Shown here: positions 36,864 to 45,875 of the stretch, in pieces | Layout of the letters: the number at the start of each line of letters is the position of its first letter | How positions within the stretch are numbered: the first letter of the stretch is position 1 | Assembly (NCBI GenBank): GCA_026004655.1 | Contig: BPJO01000008.1 | Span: forward strand, 95,118 to 159,117 | DNA length: 64,000 nucleotides | Direction: 5' to 3' | From: Phycisphaerae bacterium | GTDB lineage: Bacteria; Planctomycetota; Phycisphaerae; Tepidisphaerales; Tepidisphaeraceae | Notes under the pieces: model-generated | What the model was told of the DNA's origin: nothing | Seen by the model: the letters and a program-made list of their open reading frames with translations, nothing else | The model's database searches: none | Made by a program: the position numbers and the translations under genes

Positions 36864-38156
36864 TTACCTGTTGATCTGAGCTCGGAGCACTTCCAAAGCC
36901 TTTTCCAGTTGCAAATCGGTCAATTGCGTGGTCGGAGCGGACGTCGGATAGGTGGCCGGCGAGGTGGATGCGACTCTCATCTTCTCGGATTTGAGCTGGG
37001 ATTCGAGCAAAGCTGCCTGATGTTGAGGATCCATTTCAACCACCACATTGGGCTCGACTCCCCAAGTCGTGGCATCTTTAACCTTGTGAACCCGTTGACC
37101 GTTGGGTAGATACCAGTAAGCGACGGTGATTTTCAATTCCCCGGCGTTGGCGTCGAGGGGGACCACTTCCTGCACACTTCCTTTGCCGTAAGTTCTTGTT
37201 CCGACAACCGTTACGCGTTTGTTGTCCCGAAGCGCCCCGGCCACAACCTCACTGGCGCTTGCGGAGTGTTCGTTTACCAAGACGGCCATAGGAAAATCTG
37301 GCAAAGTTCCTTCCGATTTGGCCGTGGTGGTTTTTGTAGGACGGTTACGCCCTTTGACAGTGACAATTGTCCCTTCTTTGATAAACATGTCTACGATCTG
37401 TTCGGCTTCTTCCAGACGTCCGCCCGGATTGAATCTCAAATCGAGGACAAACCCTTTCATTCCCTGTCGAAGCAGTTCTTCTAGGATGGTCCGCATCTTC
37501 GCAGCCGTGTCAGGCGTGAACTGGGTCAAACGCAGATAACCGATCCGGTCAGACGCATCGGCCCAGAAATTCCATGAATTATCCGGATTTCGTGAAAAAC
37601 CCTTGATCATCGGGACCATGAACTCCTGTCGTTGCATGGTCAGGTCCACATTCTCGGTCCCGCGGCGCATGGTCAGCGTGACTTCAGTTCCGGCAGGCCC
37701 CTGAATCTTAGGAATAACGTCTTCAAGACGCTGGCCGATGACCGATTCACCGTTGACTTTGATGATCACATCGCCCGGACGCACGCCGGCCTTCCAAGCG
37801 GGGCTGTCATCAATCGGGGTGATGACTTCAATCTGACCTTCACTGTTGACATTCAATTTGATACCGACTCCCTTGAAGTTCCCATCCAGAGCGTCATTGA
37901 ACTCGTCTTGTTTGTCGGCCGGGATGTAAATGGTATAAGGATCGAGTGAATCGAGCATTCCGCTGATGGCGGCTTGCTGCAAACGGGTGTTATCAACCGG
38001 TTCAACGTAATTCGCTCCGACCTGACGATAAATATCGACCAGAGTCCGAACAAACGCGTAATCATCGTCCCTCTGACCAAATGAACCGGGGACCTGAAGC
38101 GCCAAAAAGCCCAGAATCAGGCCACAAGACAACCAAGCAATTTTTTCACGATTCAT
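36864..38156 (-). CDS. S41 C-terminal processing protease
   Basis: A 430-residue Prc/CtpA-type serine protease. An N-terminal signal or membrane anchor (about 7-27) precedes a PDZ domain (about 95-170, with Gly-Val-Arg-Pro-Gly-Asp-Val-Ile). The catalytic domain has the nucleophile Ser300 in His-Ser-Ala-Ser-Ala-Ser-Glu and Lys325 in Tyr-Gly-Lys-Gly-Ser-Val-Gln. The spacing between them equals that of E. coli Prc. The C-terminal tail contains a Thr/Pro/Ser-rich run of the Phycisphaerae exported type. It acts outside the cytoplasm on C-terminal or misfolded substrates. Its ATG overlaps the stop of the hydrolase gene (ATGA). Confidence 0.92.
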   Translation of the reverse strand: MNREKIAWLSCGLILGFLALQVPGSFGQRDDDYAFVRTLVDIYRQVGANYVEPVDNTRLQQAAISGMLDSLDPYTIYIPADKQDEFNDALDGNFKGVGIKLNVNSEGQIEVITPIDDSPAWKAGVRPGDVIIKVNGESVIGQRLEDVIPKIQGPAGTEVTLTMRRGTENVDLTMQRQEFMVPMIKGFSRNPDNSWNFWADASDRIGYLRLTQFTPDTAAKMRTILEELLRQGMKGFVLDLRFNPGGRLEEAEQIVDMFIKEGTIVTVKGRNRPTKTTTAKSEGTLPDFPMAVLVNEHSASASEVVAGALRDNKRVTVVGTRTYGKGSVQEVVPLDANAGELKITVAYWYLPNGQRVHKVKDATTWGVEPNVVVEMDPQHQAALLESQLKSEKMRVASTSPATYPTSAPTTQLTDLQLEKALEVLRAQINR

Positions 38157-38932
38157 AGATTTTCAGTCGCTTTGAGAATAGCAGAGGCCACCGCCTGGGG
38201 GTTTTCCATCGGAGACAGATGACCCGCTTGGGGAATACGAAACATCCTACCATAGTTCACCTTCTGGTGGATAAACTCCATCAACTCGGGAGACGAAATT
38301 CGGTCCTCTTCGCCGACGATGATGTCCACCGGAAAGCTGAGCTTCTCGAGTGTCGGGAGATAATTTTCCCTGTCACGCATCGCGATACAGGCACTGGCGA
38401 GGGTTTCAGGACGCTGGGATTCCATGATCCTGCGGAGTTTCTCAACCACCACCGGCGAAGGACGATTGCCCAGCATGTTGGGCATCATCGCATCGGATAC
38501 TGCTTTGGACCCCTGTTCCAAAGCCAGTTTTGCCATATCGTTGCGTTTGTTCTTGCCTTGCGTGTCATCCGATTCGGATTTGGTATCCAGCAAAATCATG
38601 TGCGATATCAGATCCGGACGTTCACTCGCTAGCTCCTGCGCCACATACCCCCCCATCGACAGACCCGCTATACAGCACGGAGCAAGTTTTTGCAGGGTCA
38701 AAAATCCGGCAACATCGAACGCCAGCTGACGCATGGTGAAATCCCCGGAAGGATCGCTACGTCCGAAACCACGCAAATCCAGTGTGATTGCTTTGAGACG
38801 ATGGGAAATCAACGGCACAACGTCGTCCCAGATCCGTGAGTCCAACGGAAAACCATGAATCAACAGGATCGACGGACCGTTGCCACTTTCCTCATACCAC
38901 AGCCGAGTCGATTGAACGAATGCGTATGGCAT
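38153..38932 (-). CDS. Alpha/beta hydrolase
   Basis: A 259-residue alpha/beta-fold hydrolase. The oxyanion region is Ile-His-Gly-Phe-Pro-Leu, the nucleophile elbow is Gly-Leu-Ser-Met-Gly-Gly (Ser92), the acid lies in Gly-Glu-Glu-Asp-Arg-Ile, and the His in Gly-His-Leu-Ser-Pro-Met-Glu-Asn-Pro. It resembles the broad epoxide hydrolase / 3-oxoadipate enol-lactonase / esterase group, so the substrate cannot be given. It begins 58 bases after the end of the nitrate operon and overlaps the S41 gene, so readthrough from the nitrate operon is possible. Confidence 0.85.
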   Translation of the reverse strand: MPYAFVQSTRLWYEESGNGPSILLIHGFPLDSRIWDDVVPLISHRLKAITLDLRGFGRSDPSGDFTMRQLAFDVAGFLTLQKLAPCCIAGLSMGGYVAQELASERPDLISHMILLDTKSESDDTQGKNKRNDMAKLALEQGSKAVSDAMMPNMLGNRPSPVVVEKLRRIMESQRPETLASACIAMRDRENYLPTLEKLSFPVDIIVGEEDRISSPELMEFIHQKVNYGRMFRIPQAGHLSPMENPQAVASAILKATENL

Positions 38933-38990
38933 GATCTCATTCTAGCCATACATGAGCCTCTTGAACACTCACGACGTGAAACGGTCCGGA

Positions 38991-40409
38991 TCATCGTCCC
39001 ACAGAAGCCAGTTGGGTGTCGTTCAATATTCGTGAGATCTCCGACCGGCACGAGCCACAACCTGTACCCGCGCCGGTACAAGCTGCGATGGATTCAACCG
39101 AATCACATCCGTTTTGAATCGCCTGGCGGATCACTGACAAACGCACCTGCTTGCAGTTGCAGACGTCTCGATCCGTTTTCCGGGTCGAGGACGACGGTTC
39201 ACAAAGAAGTTCCAACCGATTCGTTGGAAGAGGTTCGCCTCGGTCAAACGCCTGAATCGCTGCTGCCGCACCCGTCGGATCACCTACAAACATCGCTCCG
39301 ATCAGACGGTCATGACGGACGATCAGCTTTCGATAATGCTTTTTCCGATTCTCAGTAATCTGTATCACTTCGTCATCTGGTAATTCTGGTTCGAGAACGC
39401 CCATCGAAGCCACTTCGACCCCTGCGATTTTCAGTCGGGCATATAACCTCGACCCGCGATACCGGGAAGTCGGTTTTTCGCCACTGAGAATATCTGCTAG
39501 CACGCTGCATTGCTCGAAGATCGGTTGGACCATACCGTAGACCTGACCGGCATGCTCGGCGCATTCGCCGATCGCATAAATCCCGGGAATCGCGGTCGCG
39601 AGGGTGTCATTGACAATAATTCCACGATTCACCGGAATCCCGGATTGTTGCGCCAGATCAATCCGTGGTCTGATTCCGCAAGCGATCACGAGCATTTCCG
39701 CGGGCAAAAAAGTCCCGTCGTCCAACGTCACGCCTTGGATCGAAGAATCCCCGTGAATCCTGCTGATCGTACGCCCACAGCGTACAAAAAGCCCCATATC
39801 CATGATCCGCTGTTTCAAAGTCTCGCCGGCCTGAGGGTCCAGCTGGCGTTCCATCAGGTGCCCCGCCAAATGCACGACCGTGACGTGCATCCCCGAATCG
39901 GCCAACACCTTGGCGCCTTCCAATCCCAACAGCCCCCCTCCCAAAACGATCGCATTCCCACCCGCCCGAGCCGCAGAACGGATCGACATCGCGTCGTCGA
40001 GTGTCCGATAAGCATAGACCCCCACTTTCAACGAACCTTCGGACGTCATTAATCCTTCCATCCGCGGGATGAACGCCCTTGAACCGGTCGAAATCACTGC
40101 CAGATCGTAAGGATGTTTTTGCCCGTCACTGGTGTGCAATTGACGCGCCATCGTATCGATCTGATCCACTCTCAACCCTCGGTGGAACTGCACATCCGAT
40201 ACGTCCTGCACGGAGGGTTCGAACCTGATGGCGTCCCCGTCTTCGCCCGCAAGAACACGTCCAAGAAGTACTCGGTTGTAAGCCGGTACCGATTCCTCAC
40301 CGTACACTTCGATCGAATAACGCCTCGTCGCATGACGCAGCAGCAGGTCTTCGAGCAGTTTAGCCCCTGCCATTCCGTTACCGATGATCACCAGTTTACG
40401 CTTGGCCAT
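38991..40409 (-). CDS. FAD-dependent oxidoreductase with BFD-type [2Fe-2S] domain (NasB/NirB-N-like)
   Basis: A 472-residue NAD(P)H oxidoreductase resembling the N-terminal half of NirB. It has the FAD motif Ile-Gly-Asn-Gly-Met-Ala-Gly, a second dinucleotide site Leu-Gly-Gly-Gly-Leu-Leu-Gly-Leu-Glu (about 156-164), and a C-terminal BFD-like cluster domain with Cys417-x-Cys419 and Cys451-x2-Cys454. The ATG at 40409 lies 14 bases inside the nasA 3' end. No siroheme domain is present, so it cannot reduce nitrite itself; passing electrons from NAD(P)H to nitrate reductase is the likely job. This is the last gene of the nitrate operon. Confidence 0.83.
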   Translation of the reverse strand: MAKRKLVIIGNGMAGAKLLEDLLLRHATRRYSIEVYGEESVPAYNRVLLGRVLAGEDGDAIRFEPSVQDVSDVQFHRGLRVDQIDTMARQLHTSDGQKHPYDLAVISTGSRAFIPRMEGLMTSEGSLKVGVYAYRTLDDAMSIRSAARAGGNAIVLGGGLLGLEGAKVLADSGMHVTVVHLAGHLMERQLDPQAGETLKQRIMDMGLFVRCGRTISRIHGDSSIQGVTLDDGTFLPAEMLVIACGIRPRIDLAQQSGIPVNRGIIVNDTLATAIPGIYAIGECAEHAGQVYGMVQPIFEQCSVLADILSGEKPTSRYRGSRLYARLKIAGVEVASMGVLEPELPDDEVIQITENRKKHYRKLIVRHDRLIGAMFVGDPTGAAAAIQAFDRGEPLPTNRLELLCEPSSSTRKTDRDVCNCKQVRLSVIRQAIQNGCDSVESIAACTGAGTGCGSCRSEISRILNDTQLASVGR

Positions 40410-42528
40410 AGTCTGAATCCTCAAGAAGATCGGGTTCTGTAGGTTTGGGTTCGATCCTGGCTGCACAGATTTTGTACTCGGGCATCCGGCTGACCGGGTC
40501 CAGAACGGGATTGGTCAGTTGATTGACTGCTTCTTTTCCGCCGTAATGGAACGGGATGAAAATCGTATCCGGGCGGATGTCGGTTGTGATCTGAACGATG
40601 AACTCCGCAGCGGCCCTTCGTGTGCGCACGATAGCCGGTTCACCCTCTTCAAGTCCCAACCGCTCGGCCAGACGGGGATGCACCTGCGCACAAGGCATTG
40701 GTCTGGCCGATCGGAGAGAAACGACTTTCCGAGTCTGTGCGCCCGAATTGTATTGCTCTTTATATCGACCTGTTGTCAGATAAAGGGGGTAAGTCTGATC
40801 CGGCATTTCCCCGGCCGGTCGGTGTTCGACCGGAACAAACCGGGCCAGACCATCTTCATGAAAAAACCGATCCGCAAACAATCGGGGAGTCCCGGGATGA
40901 TCCTTCGACGGACAAGGCCAGAAAACCCCATCATTTCGATCGATTTTGTCGTAATCAATCCCGGAGTAATCCGCTGGTCCACCCCGGGTCGCGTTGGCCA
41001 ATTCCTCGAAAATATCTTTGACATCCAAAAAATTAAACTGTTCTGACCGACCCAGTCGTTTTGCAAGCTCACATAAAATCCACCAGTCGGTTCGGACCCC
41101 TTCAGGAGGCTCGACCAAAGGCCGACGATGAATCACCCGTCCTTCAAGGTTCGTCATCGTTCCTTCTTCTTCGGCCCACTGTGTTACTGGAAGCACAAAA
41201 TCCGCATACTGCGACGTTTCATTCAAAAACGAATCCGCAACGACCAGAAGGTCCAAGGCTTGCAAACCGGATTCGACGTGCCCCGAATCCGGTGTCGCTA
41301 CTGCGACATTCGACCCGAATACCAACAACCCCCGGATCTGCTGACCCAAGGACCGAAGCATTTCCACCGCACTGAGTCCTTTTCGGGGTAATTCCGTTTC
41401 GGGGATGCCCCAGAATCGGGCGATTTCCTGACGATCGTTCAAGTTTTCAATGGATCGATAGCCCGGTAGCTGGTCCGATTTCTGACCGTGTTCACGTCCT
41501 CCCTGACCGTTGCCCTGACCGGTGAGAGTCCCATACCCGCTGAAGGGCTTGCCCACATGACCCATGGCCAGCATGAGATTAATCATGGCGCAAACACCAT
41601 CCACCCCTTTGATTTGCTGTTCCGGACCTCGACCCGACAAAAGCATCGAACGTTCTTCACTTAACCAGATTACGGCTTGTCGAAGTTTGTCGATTCCAAT
41701 ACCGCAGACTCGTTCCACCCGATCGGGGGTGTATCGACTGACTGCTGATCGAACCTGCTCGAACCCGACCGTGCGTGATCGGATATATGTCTGATCGATC
41801 CGTTTCATCTCGATAGCCAGATGAAGCAACCCGTTTGCCAGAATCACATCCGAGCCGGGCGTCAGCTGCAGGTGCAAGTCAGCTTGACGGGCGGTGGGCG
41901 TCAATCGGGGATCGACCACGATGATTCTCCCTCCTGCCTCTCGCATTCGTTCAAAATACTGCATGATCGGAGGGAGCGTGTCCGCCAGGTTGCTTCCCCA
42001 CAACATCACTGTTTTGGCGCCGGCAATATCCGCAACCGGGAACGGAAGCCCCCGATCGATCCCAAATGATCGGTTTTGACCGGCAGCCGCACTGGACATG
42101 CAATATCGTCCGTTGTAGTCGATCATCCGGGTACGAAGTGCGACACGGGCAAACTTGCCTAACAAGTATGCTTTTTCATTGGTCAAAGCACCCGAACCGA
42201 AGCACGCGATCGAATCCGGTCCGTTCGTCCGCTGGATGTTGATGATTCGTTCTGAAATCTCATCCAGTGCTTGATCCCATGAAACTTTCACGAAACTTCC
42301 GGACACGTTTTTTTTCAAAGGGTGATGTAATCGGTCGGACCGTTGCAACAACTGTCCGGACGTGAACCCTTTGATGCACATCTGCCCGTTGTTCACAGGA
42401 AATGACGGATCGGCTTTGGCTTCGGGCAATCCGTCCGAACCCACCGACAATGTCATTCCGCATTGGAAAGCGCAATACGGACAATGGCTTCGAACTTCTG
42501 GGAAGACCCTTGGGCGCGTACCTGTCAT
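40396..42528 (-). CDS. nasA: Assimilatory nitrate reductase, molybdopterin subunit
   Basis: A 710-residue Mo-bis-MGD oxidoreductase. The N-terminal [4Fe-4S] ligands are Cys16-x2-Cys19-x3-Cys23 and Cys51 (His-Cys-Pro-Tyr-Cys-Ala-Phe-Gln-Cys), and the Mo ligand is Cys143 in Tyr-Cys-Met-Ser-Ser-Ala. A C-terminal molydopterin dinucleotide-binding domain follows. No Tat signal is present, so it is cytoplasmic, as expected of assimilatory NasA/NarB enzymes reducing nitrate to nitrite. Its ATG overlaps the previous stop by one base (TAATG). The operon context with nitrate transport and nitrite reductase removes most doubt over formate dehydrogenase-like paralogues. Confidence 0.93.
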   Translation of the reverse strand: MTGTRPRVFPEVRSHCPYCAFQCGMTLSVGSDGLPEAKADPSFPVNNGQMCIKGFTSGQLLQRSDRLHHPLKKNVSGSFVKVSWDQALDEISERIINIQRTNGPDSIACFGSGALTNEKAYLLGKFARVALRTRMIDYNGRYCMSSAAAGQNRSFGIDRGLPFPVADIAGAKTVMLWGSNLADTLPPIMQYFERMREAGGRIIVVDPRLTPTARQADLHLQLTPGSDVILANGLLHLAIEMKRIDQTYIRSRTVGFEQVRSAVSRYTPDRVERVCGIGIDKLRQAVIWLSEERSMLLSGRGPEQQIKGVDGVCAMINLMLAMGHVGKPFSGYGTLTGQGNGQGGREHGQKSDQLPGYRSIENLNDRQEIARFWGIPETELPRKGLSAVEMLRSLGQQIRGLLVFGSNVAVATPDSGHVESGLQALDLLVVADSFLNETSQYADFVLPVTQWAEEEGTMTNLEGRVIHRRPLVEPPEGVRTDWWILCELAKRLGRSEQFNFLDVKDIFEELANATRGGPADYSGIDYDKIDRNDGVFWPCPSKDHPGTPRLFADRFFHEDGLARFVPVEHRPAGEMPDQTYPLYLTTGRYKEQYNSGAQTRKVVSLRSARPMPCAQVHPRLAERLGLEEGEPAIVRTRRAAAEFIVQITTDIRPDTIFIPFHYGGKEAVNQLTNPVLDPVSRMPEYKICAARIEPKPTEPDLLEDSDYGQA

Positions 42529-44105
42529 TAATAGACGTCCTTCATATAACGTCCTTGTTCCGTCAGGCGTTTGACGTAAGCCTGTGCTTCTGCAACATCA
42601 CAGCCACGATGCGTTTTAACGATTTCGATCAATGCTTCGTGTACATCCTTTGCCATTCGTTTGGCATCGCCGCACACGTAGAAACAGGCCCCCTGTTCCA
42701 GCCAGTCGTACAGTTGCCTGCCTTGTTCGATCATTCGATGTTGGACGTAGATTTTCTCGACCTGATCTCTTGAAAAAGCGACATCCAACCTGTGAAGTGA
42801 ACCGTCCGAAATCATCTCTTCCAGTTCATCCCGGTAAAGAAAATCGTATTGCTGACGCTGATCCCCGAAGAACAACCAGTTTTTTCCTTTAGCACCACTT
42901 GCGCGTCTCTCGTGTAAAAAACCTCGGAACGGGGCAATCCCGGTTCCCGGTCCGACCATGATGATCGACCGGTCCGAATCCGCGGGGAGTTTGAAATGTT
43001 TTGATTCGTGTAGAAAGATTCTCACTTTCTGGCCCGGTCTGATCCGATCCGATAGGAACGTTGATGCCACCCCTTTGGCATCCCGACCGATCGGCAACTT
43101 GTACCGAACGACGCCGACGGTCAGATGCACCTGTTCCGGATGAGCCAAAGGCGATGACGAGATCGAGTAAAGACGAGGCTGAAGTTTTCCAAGGCTGTTG
43201 ACGAAATCCTCGATCTTCGGTCTTGCAGAGGGGGCTAGCGCCAAAACGTCTCCTACGTGGAGTCCACCGAAACCTTCCCCCCCTTCCTCTGTCAGCATTT
43301 TTTGGAGTAACTCGGACTCTGACTTATGGGTAGCCGAGCTGATCAACAGCTCGATCAGCTGCTCGGTGGGCGTGGTTAATACTCGTTCGCGAGTCAACGC
43401 ATCCAGAAAACTGGTATGAGTTCCATCAATGGATCGTGCATCTTCCGCCCCGGTCGCACCGAAATGAAACAGAATTCGCCCCACTTCGTCCATGCAATTT
43501 TCAGGCCAAACCCCCAGTGCGTCCCCAGCCTGGTAGGAAAGATTCGACCCCTTCAAACTGATCTCGACGTGTCGGACTTCTTTGGTTGAGTGAACCGAGT
43601 TTAGTCTTACCGACCGAATCAGTGGTGCCGAAAAGGGATTTTCACGGGTTATTGCACCCGTCCGTGATCCGGGCGTGGGGGGAGCTGAAACCACAGTCGG
43701 TTTGGCGGAGATCGTCAATGTCGCGACCATCTCTTTCAGCTTTTTGGCCGTTTCCTTTCCTCCCGGGGAACATTTCGTCAGATCCTTTTCCGTCCCGTTG
43801 GCAATGGCTTCGGCATAGGTCCGACAGATGTAGCCGCAAGAGCCACAATCCAGTTGTGCCATCGCAGCCATCAGTTGTCGTTCGGGCGGACGTCCAGAAG
43901 CCAGCTCAAGTCGTTCCTGCATCGATAATGCGGGATCGTGCCAGGGAAACGTTTCCTCTTCCTGCCCGGCAGTTTGCGTCTGGGACGAAGGTTCGGATGG
44001 GACTTGCGAATGACCAAGCAACCCGGCAAAAAAACCATTCAACCAGGCTCGCTGGGAAGGCGTAAATGGAGCCGATTCGGGAATAACAGGAACAACAACG
44101 GACAT
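42528..44105 (-). CDS. CPR-type flavoprotein with an N-terminal Fe-S domain (CysJ-like)
   Basis: A 525-residue protein of the sulfite-reductase flavoprotein group but without flavodoxin. Residues 80-125 form a Cys87-x2-Cys90-x3-Cys94 plus Cys112 domain (Asp-Cys-Gly-Ser-Cys-Gly-Tyr-Ile-Cys), probably a [4Fe-4S] site. An FAD-binding CPR domain with Arg-Leu-Tyr-Ser-Ile-Ser-Ser follows, then an NADP domain with Gly-Pro-Gly-Thr-Gly-Ile-Ala-Pro-Phe-Arg. The C-terminus is Tyr-Met-Lys-Asp-Val-Tyr, as in CysJ. It overlaps nirA and nasA by one base each. The probable role is to move electrons from NADPH to NirA through the Fe-S domain. Confidence 0.83.
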   Translation of the reverse strand: MSVVVPVIPESAPFTPSQRAWLNGFFAGLLGHSQVPSEPSSQTQTAGQEEETFPWHDPALSMQERLELASGRPPERQLMAAMAQLDCGSCGYICRTYAEAIANGTEKDLTKCSPGGKETAKKLKEMVATLTISAKPTVVSAPPTPGSRTGAITRENPFSAPLIRSVRLNSVHSTKEVRHVEISLKGSNLSYQAGDALGVWPENCMDEVGRILFHFGATGAEDARSIDGTHTSFLDALTRERVLTTPTEQLIELLISSATHKSESELLQKMLTEEGGEGFGGLHVGDVLALAPSARPKIEDFVNSLGKLQPRLYSISSSPLAHPEQVHLTVGVVRYKLPIGRDAKGVASTFLSDRIRPGQKVRIFLHESKHFKLPADSDRSIIMVGPGTGIAPFRGFLHERRASGAKGKNWLFFGDQRQQYDFLYRDELEEMISDGSLHRLDVAFSRDQVEKIYVQHRMIEQGRQLYDWLEQGACFYVCGDAKRMAKDVHEALIEIVKTHRGCDVAEAQAYVKRLTEQGRYMKDVY

Positions 44106-45862
44106 CAGACCTCCTGTAATTGTTCGGTACCTGAAAAGAATCGAATCAGATCCGCTGTTTCATTTCGTCGAACAAAGGCACTGAATGACTCTTCGGAACT
44201 GCTACGGTTCTGCAGGTATCCATGCAAAATGCGTTCCAGAACCGGTCCTAGTTCATCGGCTTTGACATTTCGGAACAGTTCCCGACCTATCGATTGGTCA
44301 TTTCCATATCCCCCTCCGACAAACAGGTGATAACCTTCGACAAAATCTTCCCCGACGGCAATTTTGGTCCCGAGCAGTCCTATGTCTCCGATAAAATGCT
44401 GGGCACACGAATGAGGACAACCGGTCAGATGAATGTTGATCGGGTGGTCCAAATCCACCCGTTCTTCCAGATAGTCTGCCACTTCCAAGGCGTGTTTTTT
44501 GGTATTGGCGTTGGCATATTTACACCCTGCGTTTCCGGTACAGGCGACCAAACCTGCCCGGATGCTCGACGCATCAGTGGTCAAGCCCATCTGTTCAAGC
44601 GCTTGAACCACTTGAGGCACGTTTTCGTCTTTGATGTCCGGGATGATCAGATTCTGCCACACGGTCAGACGAAGATGACCGGATCCGAATCGATCCGACA
44701 GATCGGCGATGCCCCGGACCTGTCGGCTGCTTAACCGACCGACGGGTAATACAACCCCGATATACGATAACCCCGTTTGTCTTTGGGGGTGCACGCCGAT
44801 ATGAGCGTTCTTCTTCACAGACGGACGCGGATCGAAAAGCTCCAGAGGCATTCGGTTCAGCGTTCTGCCGAGTTGCTTTTCACATTCCCGGATGAATCCT
44901 TCGAAACCCATTCGGTCCAGAACATATTTCAAACGGGCCTTTTTCCGATCCGTCCGATCGCCGTGCAGTATGAACGCCTTGACGATCGCCACAGCCGTTT
45001 CAATGCATTCATTCGGTCTTAATGCGATTCCCGTGTCGCGGGCAAAATCCCCATGTCCCGTAATCCCTCCAAGGGTCAATCGAAAATAGACTTCTCCGGT
45101 CTGTGAATGCTTCAAAGCGGTAAAACCGATGTCATTCGTGTCTTCGAGTGCCGAGATCTGCCCACCGCCATCAAAAGCAATATTAAACTTCCGGGGAAGA
45201 CCAAACAGCTCTCGACGGTTCAGGATCAGATAGTGCAACTCTCTTGCCAGAGAACGGGTATCAATCAGTTCTTCGGGATCGATTCCCGCCAGCGGAGACG
45301 CCGTAATGTTACGGATGTTATCTCCACCCGCTCCACGATTGATGATCCCCAGGTCATACAGACCCTCAAGGAATTGTGTAGTGTCCGAAGGTTCGATTTC
45401 CCGTACCTGCAAGTTCGCACGGGTGGTGACGTCCACGTATCCCCCACCAAACTGATCGGAAAGGTCGGCAATACCCCGGAACTGATAGCTTTGGACAATC
45501 CCGCCTGCAAATCGCAGTCGTGACATGAAACTATCCTGAGCCGGCGCGACCCAGAACAACCCATAGTATTTGAAGGCCAGGACATCGGTTCCTTTGGGAG
45601 GTTCGTTCCGAGCAGCATGGGCTTTGAGGTCGTCCCAGATGTCTAGAGGAAACCGTTTACGTTTGGCCTGCTCCTCGGCACAGAGTTTTTTGCCCGCACG
45701 AGTCTGGAGGTCCTGAGCTTCATAGCAAATCCGCTCAGGACCTCCGGGTAAATCCGCAGAGGATAACCCCAGCGTCCCCGCGAAGGTGGCCCGCTGGGCG
45801 ATATTAGCCCCGGCAGCGAAACCCTCCAGATAACGCTTTTGTTCCTCTGTAAAATCCTGCAT
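44105..45862 (-). CDS. nirA: Assimilatory nitrite reductase, ferredoxin/siroheme type
   Basis: A 585-residue siroheme [4Fe-4S] reductase, six-electron reduction of nitrite to ammonium. Cluster ligands are Cys441-x5-Cys447 and Cys482-x3-Cys486 (Ala-Cys-Thr-Gly-Asn-Ala-Gly-Cys and Gly-Cys-Pro-His-Ser-Cys). Two ferredoxin-like repeats with Arg-Gly-Ile-Ala-Asp-Leu-Ser are visible. The ATG at 45862 has GAGG eight bases upstream; longer in-frame starts would add residues that overlap the porin gene. Sulfite reductases look similar, but operon position fixes nitrite as the substrate. The 3' end overlaps the flavoprotein start. Confidence 0.9.
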   Translation of the reverse strand: MQDFTEEQKRYLEGFAAGANIAQRATFAGTLGLSSADLPGGPERICYEAQDLQTRAGKKLCAEEQAKRKRFPLDIWDDLKAHAARNEPPKGTDVLAFKYYGLFWVAPAQDSFMSRLRFAGGIVQSYQFRGIADLSDQFGGGYVDVTTRANLQVREIEPSDTTQFLEGLYDLGIINRGAGGDNIRNITASPLAGIDPEELIDTRSLARELHYLILNRRELFGLPRKFNIAFDGGGQISALEDTNDIGFTALKHSQTGEVYFRLTLGGITGHGDFARDTGIALRPNECIETAVAIVKAFILHGDRTDRKKARLKYVLDRMGFEGFIRECEKQLGRTLNRMPLELFDPRPSVKKNAHIGVHPQRQTGLSYIGVVLPVGRLSSRQVRGIADLSDRFGSGHLRLTVWQNLIIPDIKDENVPQVVQALEQMGLTTDASSIRAGLVACTGNAGCKYANANTKKHALEVADYLEERVDLDHPINIHLTGCPHSCAQHFIGDIGLLGTKIAVGEDFVEGYHLFVGGGYGNDQSIGRELFRNVKADELGPVLERILHGYLQNRSSSEESFSAFVRRNETADLIRFFSGTEQLQEV

Positions 45863-45875
45863 AAACAAACCTCGG

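Noticed and set aside
36251..36874. 207-codon plus-strand frame antisense to tsaD
   Set aside because: TsaD on the minus strand has all family motifs; the antisense product has none.
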